From positions 19,056,001-19,120,000 of the forward strand of contig NC_134373.1 in the NCBI RefSeq assembly GCF_035582795.1: a stretch of DNA of 64,000 bases, read 5' to 3'. The position numbers and the translations under genes were made by a program. This DNA is from Mycteria americana. Taxonomy: Eukaryota > Chordata > Aves > Ciconiiformes > Ciconiidae. Position 1 is the first letter of the stretch. Each line of letters opens with the position of its first letter. Shown piece by piece: positions 57,030 to 64,000 of this stretch. The notes below the pieces were generated by a model. It did no database searches, was not told where the DNA came from, and worked only from the letters and a program-made list of their open reading frames with translations.

Positions 57030-58400
57030 CAGTCACCTCACAGCCCATGTCCCCGCCGAGCAGGACGTGGGCATGCAAAGGCCCCCGCCCGCAGCACCCC
57101 GCGCCCGCGGGCAGAGCCGACGGCAGCAGAGACCCGGAGCGGGCCGGGCAGCGGCGAGCCGCGCCTGGACACCAAACGAGGGCAGCGGCGGCGGCACCCC
57201 GGGCCCCCGGGGGAAGAGGGCGAGGAGCCCGGGGCAGGGAGGGGAGGCCGGGGGCCGTGGGAGCGTCTAGCTGGGGCAGGCACGGCCCGGGGGGCCGGGG
57301 GCCGCCAGGGTCATGTCCGGGCACGGCTGGGGAAGATGAAGCCTGCAGGCAACAGGTGAGGCGGAGGCAGGTAAATCTGCCGGGCCCCGGCTTGCAGGGG
57401 GCAGGGAGGATGTGCGGGGACCGGGGGCTCTGCCCGGGGGAAGGGAGCCGGTGGGGAGGAGGGTGCGGGCCGCCACGGTGCTCTGGCACCCACATCAAAG
57501 GGGCAGAGAAGGAAGAGGTGGCTGCCCGACATGAAAGGGCGGGCCGGTGACCGGGAGGGTGGCGGGGCACTCGAGGTGAGCCCCGCCAGCACCGTGGGGA
57601 GGGCAGGGAGTGCGGAGGGCACGCACGGGTGCGAGTAAGGGCCCGCGGACCCGGGGCAGGCGGGAGGCCGCAGCGCTGGAGGTAGTGGGACAACTGGAGC
57701 CCAGCTGGGGAGGGCTCCGCGGACGCCCGAGAAGACTGGCAGAGCCCCACCCGTGCCCCCCCGCCCGCCGGTGGGCCTCTGCCGTGGGCAGGCGGGCGGC
57801 CGGGTCCGGGTCCCGGGGCAGGCGGCGGGGGGCGGCGGGCCCCTCGCCCAGGCGGGGAGAGCGGCCAGGCTTGTCCTACAGCGCCTTCTCCTGGAAGAGG
57901 CCGTGGAGACAAAATGGCTGGTGGCCGCGGCCGGGGCCTGCCGCGCCCCCGGCGGCCGCTCCGCGCCCGGCCCGGCCGCCCCGAGGGCGGGAGCCGCGGG
58001 CAGGTGACCCCGGCCCGGGCCGTCGGGGCGGGCGCCCACCGGCGGGCAGAGGCGGCGGAGCCGGGCCTCGACGGCGGGGCCGGGCGGGCGGCTGGGCTGC
58101 CCCCCGCGGACCCCGCACCCTCGCGGGCTCCAGCTCGGGTGGCCCCGGCGTGGGGCGCTGGCTGGGCGACGCGGGCTGCCTCCCCCGCCTCTGGCCGCCC
58201 CCGCCCCCGCGGGCGATGGGAGGCGAGTGCTGGGCTTGGGCAGAGCCTGCTGCCGCTGAATGCACTTTTATTGCCTCTTGTCTCTGGCAGAGACCCTTCC
58301 TCCGCGCCCCGCCCGGCCCCCGCGCCCCGCTGCAATGTTTATTGTGCCTCATCTTTTCCTTTCGCTTCCTGTTTTTTCCTCTCCCGCTCCGGCAGCATTG
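57030..58400. promoter_or_regulatory. Large CpG island in the HOXD4-HOXD8 spacer (E)
   Basis: About 1.3 kb of very high GC and CpG density with no recognised coding content. A 441-codon minus-strand frame is low-complexity (Pro/Arg/Ala/Gly) and looks like a composition artefact. A large orphan island between MIR10B and HOXD8 may be a promoter of a non-coding or extended HOXD4 transcript. Confidence 0.5.
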
Positions 58401-59009
58401 AGTGCCGCACTGCAGTAGAGCCGTAAATACCTTTAACAGCTGCCTGCCAACCGAGGGGTGAAATACTGTCTTTGTTCGGGTTTTTTTCTGCCCCAAGCGC
58501 TCATAAAACACCCCGGGAGAATTATATTTGTTTGGGGAAAGAGAAACATTATTGGGAAATAAACGAATCGGCGGGATTTGCTGTTCTTACGAGCGCAAAG
58601 CCGACGTTTATGTCTTCTCTCAGTCTTACCGGGTTTCCCCGGGTCCGCAGCCCACACCGCCTCCCCTCCTTGCACCAAACCCCTGCCAGACTCGGGGAGC
58701 AGTGTCTCGCACTTCTCCTCCAGGCAACTTGCAGCAGCTAAGCGGGAGCCCAACCTGACTTCCCAAATGGCAGCCGGCGGCAGCGGCACCTGGGCACTGC
58801 CGGGGCGCGGAGGCTGCCGTTTCCCGCTGGCTATTCTGTGGCGGTGTTCTTTCCCTGCCCTGCGTCAGTGAAGGGTGGGTTAGGGATCGGCTGTTTCCTT
58901 TCAACAGAAAAAATGAGATGAGTCATAAATTCTGTCGGACACGTCGGGAAACGAAGCAGGTGTGAGAAATGTGAATGTGAATTCTGTTTTCGAAAATTAC
59001 AGCACACCG

Positions 59010-59345
59010 ACACATCTAGACACATACAGGCGCTGACTTTGTATAGATGTACAAATATATATAAAAATACAGTCCTCATATATGCCGTATGTGTATACAC
59101 ACATACATACAGAGTTTGTTATGAATACTCACACACATAGGTGTATTTAAGAGCGTACAGGTGCCTATGTGTGCTTCAATGTTAATGCAAGAAATGAAAG
59201 AAAAAGAAAAAAATAAAAGAAAAAAGAGAAAAAGGAAGGAAGCCGTTTAGGAGGGGCCGAACTCCCACATAAACCAGTGGGATCATAAATGCATGTGTGT
59301 ATCCGTATGTGTCAGCATATGGACCCGCAGATACACATATGCACA
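59010..59345 (+). repeat. Degenerate TG/CA-TA microsatellite region plus A-rich tract
   Basis: Imperfect CACACA/TACATA/GTGTAT stretches surround a purine-rich AAAGAAAAAG tract at 59190-59248. Probably old, decayed microsatellites; no gene seen. Confidence 0.55.
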
Positions 59346-60868
59346 TTAGAATTCGTTAGAACATCCTGCTTTTGTTTTCTTCTTTTCCCCCAGGCTGCGA
59401 ATAATTTGAAAACAGCTCAAGGACGAGATTTCTTCGGAGTTTTTGGAGAGATTTATAGCCAAGCAGCTACAATTACTGTGTCACCTACGAGGGATTCTGA
59501 GAGTGAAACCTAATGCAATGCATACTTTCCAAGTTACTCTTGAAGACTGTTGCTATGTTGAAAACGATTCCTCCCAAATAATCCCCAAGTCCTTCAGCAG
59601 CGCAGGGCGGTCGGCTAGTGCAAAGAGCCAAAGCATGAGGGAGAGTCATCCCATCGCTTGCTGTAGCGGGGCTCGGGCTTAGCAGGCTGGGGAGGTGCTC
59701 GGGGATGGATTAAAAAATAATTTCTTCTGCGGCTTCAAAATATGTACCTGGGGCACGTCCCACACCTTTCCACCCTCACTGTGTATGGTTTAACCAGACA
59801 TTTTGCTTTACCGTTAAATAGGTGGCTGCTTTTGAGGTAAATGGCGATTCGGTAAATTCCTGCAGTGCAATGGCTCGGTGCATTTCCATCACTGACCAAC
59901 GGTATAAACACTAAATACCAGGCAGTGGGTTTTCGATTGCGCATTAACATTTTGAAAATGAAGAGGAGGTGTGTAATATATATATACGTTCAAAATAATA
60001 CACTTCCAAAGAATGTATGTTCTACAGAGAAAAGTAGAGTTGCAGATACGTGTCTACGCGTATATAGGTAATGCGGATATGGATATATACACATATGTAG
60101 GTAACGCAGAAACAGCTTACGTGACTGTTCTACCTCCTCTACATATTTCAAAATAAACCCGGGGTGTTTTTTCGAGAACGCGTCCCCCATTCAACCCCCC
60201 GTGGTTTCCGCGTGGGTAAGCGGCCGTGCTGCGGGGCTGCACTCCTGGCCGTGGCTCCGCGCCGCCCGCCCCCGCGCTGCCCGGCGAAGAGGAGCCCGGG
60301 GCCGCCCCGGCACCAGCCGTCTGCCCGCTGCCGAGCCCGGCCCGTGTGCCTCCCGCCGAGCCGGTCGGAGCCGCAGCCCTGGCTCACGCACGGTACAGCG
60401 GAGGAAGGATGTGGTCAGCCCTCCCGGCGGGGCGGGCGGGGGCTCCCGGGGCTGGCCCCGGGCACAGCCCCCGGCCCGACCGGCTCGGCGGGGCCGCCCC
60501 GCGCCCTCCGCCCCCGCGGGAGCGCTGACCCCGGTTCTCCGGCGAAAACACCTGTTAAGCTTTAAAGTTACGCGAGCGCCCTTCCGCCACGGGGAAAACA
60601 GACCACAGCACCACCACGCCGCGCTTCCGACTGGCAGGGGGACGAGCGCCTCAAAAAAGGCCTTTTACTGGGAAAAACCCCACGGCAGGAGAGGCGCTGC
60701 CTGCGCGCCCTGCGCCCCGGCCTTCCGTCCCTCGGCGCGGAGGGTCGCGGCTCGCCACGCCATCGCGGCCCGCAGCGCCTTTCCGCGCCAGACCGCGCAG
60801 CAGCCGCACGCCCCCGCGGCATGCCCGCAACTATTACTGATAGCGATAACAACGGTGATTACAAGAAC

Positions 60869-60909
60869 AGCAACGGCAGTCATAGCAATAATAGCAATGG
60901 CAGTCACAG
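60869..60909 (+). repeat. Short imperfect direct repeat, period 24
   Basis: AGCAACGGCAGTCATAG (60869-60885) recurs as AGCAATGGCAGTCACAG (60893-60909), inside a low-complexity RRC/AAY-rich stretch. The plus frame would read NSNGSH repeats; no evidence that it is coding. Confidence 0.6.
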
Positions 60910-61482
60910 AAGAACGAGGGGCTCCGAGGGACAGGTGACCAAGCGGGGCAGGAGGACAGGGGAGCCGGCGCCGTGCCGCCGTGCGGGACGGTGCGCGGCC
61001 GCGGAGAACCGGCGGCCAGCCCGAGGGGAGCCGAGTGCTTACCGGTTCGCGGCACTGCCCGCCTGCGGAGGAGCCCGGGAGGGTTGCTGTAATCCATTTT
61101 GCGCCCGCGTAGCAATCCGTGTGCCGGAGGAGAGAGCGGCGGCGGGGGCAACAAGCGGCGGGAGGGGAGCGGGGGGCTGGAGGCGGCGCGGCGGCGGGCG
61201 CGGGGCTCCGCGCATCCCCCCGCGGGCGCGGGAGAGGAGGCGGCGCGGGGCCGGGGAAATGTCAGAGCGGCGGCGGCGGGACCGGCCGCGGGTTTCGGGG
61301 AGCGGGACACAAACATGAGGGCGACTGCCATACACCTCAGCCTAGACAAAGGTTAGGAAAAGAGGGGCTGAGGCTCTCTGAAGGCAGAATGCAGGGGGAA
61401 ATTCGCCAGGGAAATCAGGAAAAGGCCATGAAAGCGCTCGCTGCCTGCACATGACCAGCCGCAGCCAATGACGAGCCCAAAT

Positions 61483-61499
61483 AGGTCATAAAAAGGTCT
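61483..61499 (+). promoter_or_regulatory. DR5-like element overlapping a posterior HOX/CDX-type site
   Basis: AGGTCA-TAAAA-AGGTCT is a five-base-spaced direct repeat whose second half-site departs from consensus at the last base. On the other strand TTTATGACC is a CDX/HOX9-13-type site. It sits in an AT-rich gap between two CpG island blocks, beside CCAATGACG. Function is inferred only. Confidence 0.3.
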
Positions 61500-62099
61500 A
61501 TTACCAAGTTGTAAATTTTCTTCAAACAAAAAGGAATTTACTGCAATTCCTTGCGGATTTTGCACATACTGCTTCCCAGCGCCATGTTTCTTTCGCCTGC
61601 GCGCTGCTCTTTTACGGGGTCCTCGGTCCCGCCCGCCCGCGGCCTGCGCGCCCCGGGCGCGGTGGCGGGGCCCCGCGGGCACGGCCGCGGCGCGGGAGAT
61701 CCGCGCAGGGAGCGGAGAGCGGGGCGAGACCCCGCGCAGAGGCCGCGGAGCCGCACAAAGGGGGGGCACCGCGCTGCCCCGGTGGGTCCGTGTCTTGCCA
61801 CAACGAAAGGGGGCTTTACCCGCACTCCCCCCCCGCTCCGCCGGGCCCTAAAAGAAACCGCACTTCCTTCAGCGCCCACTACTGAAGCCGAAGCCGTCGC
61901 CGACCTAAAAATAGGCCGAGCAGCTTCCCCAGCCCGCCGTGCGCGGTTCCCACAGGTTGCGCCGGGCGCTGTCATCGCGGCCGGGCTGCCCGCAGCCTCC
62001 CCGGGGGGGGGCTGCCCCCGCCCCCGAAAAAACCTTCCCGGGGCCGCTCGGACCTGGGGCACCAAGAGGGAAAATCCGACGCTTAGATGTACTCGAAAA

Positions 62100-64000
62100 G
62101 ACTGAAAACCGCCCCGCGTCCACAGGGAATGCTCGGCTCGGAGGCGGAATATTGTGGGTGTTCCGTGCTCAGTTTTTGTTTCAGAGAATAGCCAGAGCCC
62201 TCCCTCAGTGGCCTCCGCGTCGACTGTACCTGCCTCGAAAACAGAGCTAACAAAAATAAACACTCCTAAAGCTGTAGGGTCTTTTCAAAACGCTGCTTCA
62301 GGCAGTTGCACACCCGTGAATATCACACCCGTGCAGCGTGTCCTTCGGCCGAGGCACCGGCACCTTTCGCGGTGGCTCTGCAGCACCCACGCCCACGCAG
62401 AGCTGCTCGACGTGGGAACGGAGAAATTCCGCAGAAACCAAAGGCGCGGTACATCCGCGCTGCGGCTGTCACAGGCGGCCTCTGGCCGCCGCTGCAGCCG
62501 CGACTCGCGCAGCTGCGGCTTTTCCCTGCCAAAATACCGCTGCTTGCTCCGGAGCTCGATGGCTCCGATTTTACCGGGGGTTTACCGACCGCCCGGGCCA
62601 ATTTCTGGCTCGCTTTTCTTTTTCGTAGCAAGACTTCAAGTACGAACGAGGGAGAGATTCAGCTGCCGGGCTACGGGGGGAAATACCTTAACAACTACCG
62701 GGATTTTTTTTTATTTTTCTTAATAAAAAAGACAGGGACGATCCCAGTTACCACTAGGCCTTCGCAAGTGATGTGTGCGCAAGGAAGTCAGTTTTTGCCT
62801 GCGTGGCTGCGTTCCCAGTCGGCCCAGGGAGAGCGACGCTAACGGAAACTTCGTCAGGAATATTTTAATTTTGTTCTCTTTGTCGGGAAATTAAAACCAA
62901 CTACGGCAGCAGCTCTTTCCCGGACAAATACTAGCCTAGGAACTGCTCCGCTTGGAAGTAAAGGTCTCCGTCATGTGTTTCCCCCCGCAGGCAGCCCGGG
63001 TTTGCAGCGGGCGGCAGCAGCACGGCTCTCCCCGCGGCAGGGCCCGCCGGGACCCCGCTGCGCCCAGCCTCGGCCGCAAGCGCAGCAGGAGGAAAAGGCT
63101 CATTCCCTGCCCGCAGACCCAACATGCCGGTGCCACTGGCAGCGGGTGTTATTTGGAAAAGCGAGGGGTTTTTCAGCGTCAGGCGACTGGGCTTCCTTAA
63201 ACCTGCCGCCACCAGCCCCACATCCCTCTTGGATACTAGGGATACCGGTGTGCTTATGCAAATCCATGCAGCAAAATGTTTACTTCACCGCTTTGCTGCA
63301 GTTTCCCCGCGTTTACAACCTTTAACCAATTACGCGATTAAAATAAACCCAGAACAATAGCTCCGCTTGCTTGTGCCTCCCTCTAGAGCTGGCGCTTTGC
63401 AAGAGTGGAAGCGTGCCTGGCTCGGTGGCGGGGAGGGGGGAAAGGAAGGGAAACGAAATTAACAAATCCCGACCCCGGGGACGGCGGTTCCCGCCGTGCC
63501 GGGTCCGTTCCCGGGAGCGGAGCAGTGGGTGCGGAGAAGGGCCCCACACCGGGCGGGCACGGCGGCCGCCGGCGCCCGGCACCTCCCGAGGCCCCTGGAT
63601 GTGCGCTTCCGAGCGGGGCCCCGGCTCGGTCCTTGCTCCGTCGGGAGCACGCTCGTTTCTCGGGCAGATAATATAAATTTGTAGTGTTTGTCGCAGCGGC
63701 TGGCGCGTCCCTGCGGTTCCTTTCACGGAACCATCACTCACGGGGGCGTGAGGCGGTGGGGAAAAAATGACGCAGAAATCTTGGTAGGGATTTATACCTC
63801 ATACTTCAGCCCTCTGCCTGCTGTTCCTAAAAAGGACTGCTCTCGGCCATCCTCTCAGATACCGCGGTCTGCGGGACTCTGCCGCGGAGCCGGAGAAAGG
63901 GGAGGGAGGGAGGGGAGAGGGGGAGATAAATTAAACCGTTTTACTGATCAGAGCGGACTTCTCCCGCGGCTGCGGGGAACCCTGCGGCAGGCTCTGCCCT
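62100..64000. other. End of window: GC-rich spacer toward HOXD8
   Basis: CpG-rich segments (62.35-62.6, 62.95-63.15, 63.45-63.7 kb) alternate with AT-rich DNA. A G-rich GGGAGGGAGG tract lies at 63897-63922. No homeodomain exon of HOXD8 is present on the minus strand, so HOXD8 should begin beyond the edge. Confidence 0.45.

Larger units (their letters stand above)
60190..62070. promoter_or_regulatory. Large CpG island in the HOXD4-HOXD8 spacer (F)
   Basis: A near-continuous CpG-rich domain, interrupted at about 60.83-60.93 kb and 61.38-61.58 kb by AT-richer segments. No homeobox or hexapeptide is encoded. It may be the downstream part of the HOXD8 domain or an antisense RNA promoter. Confidence 0.45.

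Noticed and set aside
57010-58335. Minus-strand open frame of 441 codons
   Set aside because: It lies in a CpG island with low-complexity Pro/Arg/Ala/Gly content, no recognisable family, and competing long frames on both strands.
63385-63411. Possible CTCF site near the HOXD8 side
   Set aside because: The reverse strand has TCTAGAGGGAGGCA, which departs from the core AGRKGGC consensus. I found no convincing CTCF motif by eye.
49000-64000. HOXD8 homeobox inside the window
   Set aside because: I looked for a minus-strand homeodomain ([11 protein letters not shown]) and an MSSYFVN start. Neither appears, so HOXD8 must lie beyond 64000.

Overview
This window is a stretch of a bird genome holding the 3' (anterior) half of the HOXD cluster and the start of its neighbour MTX2. 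All recognised genes lie on the minus strand. From high to low coordinate, which is the direction of transcription, they are: the MIR10B hairpin (about 50.1 kb), HOXD4 (48.8-47.7 kb), HOXD3 (33.6-31.9 kb), HOXD1 (23.1-22.2 kb) and the first coding exon of MTX2 (6.68 kb). This is the vertebrate order HOXD8 - MIR10B - HOXD4 - HOXD3 - HOXD1 - MTX2. HOXD8 and the more posterior genes should lie just past base 64000; I see no homeobox between 50.2 kb and the end. An avian source is suggested by a CR1 LINE copy (15.5-16.5 kb) and a second CR1 3' tail (3.5 kb), very GC-rich CpG islands, a compact cluster, and HOXD4/HOXD3 proteins close to those I know from chicken. I cannot name the species.

Layout. 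1-6.6 kb is MTX2 intron 1, with one old CR1 tail. 6.2-6.9 kb is the MTX2 CpG-island promoter. 6.9-21.5 kb is AT-rich intergenic DNA between MTX2 and HOXD1, with a larger CR1 copy. 21.6-23.7 kb is the HOXD1 island and gene. 23.7-30.5 kb is the HOXD1-HOXD3 spacer. 30.7-34.4 kb holds HOXD3 with its 3' and 5' flanks and a degenerate 21-bp minisatellite just upstream of its start. 34.4-47.7 kb is the HOXD3-HOXD4 spacer, with several CpG islands and no coding gene that I can support. 47.4-49.4 kb is HOXD4 with its promoter. 50.1 kb is MIR10B. A DR5 retinoic-acid-response-element match lies at 51.51 kb. 52-64 kb is the HOXD4-HOXD8 spacer, unusually GC-rich with large CpG islands at about 57-58.4 and 60.2-63.7 kb.

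The HOX genes share a two-exon structure: exon 1 carries the PBX-contacting hexapeptide, exon 2 carries the homeodomain, and all splice junctions are in phase 1. HOXD3 and HOXD4 are conserved. HOXD1 is strongly derived: about 238 residues, alanine/proline/arginine rich, with many substitutions in the homeodomain and a 148-bp intron carrying GGGGCC hexanucleotide repeats. The genes encode transcription factors that pattern hindbrain, spinal cord, axial skeleton and limb. miR-10b is embedded in the HOXD4 5' region and is likely co-transcribed with it.

I did not find a wholly new biological system. The most notable items are the derived HOXD1, the palindrome-rich HOXD1 start region, the HOXD3 upstream minisatellite, the DR5 element near MIR10B, several clusters of HOX/PBX/MEIS-type motifs, and unassigned CpG islands. 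Everything called regulatory rests on motif reading only.
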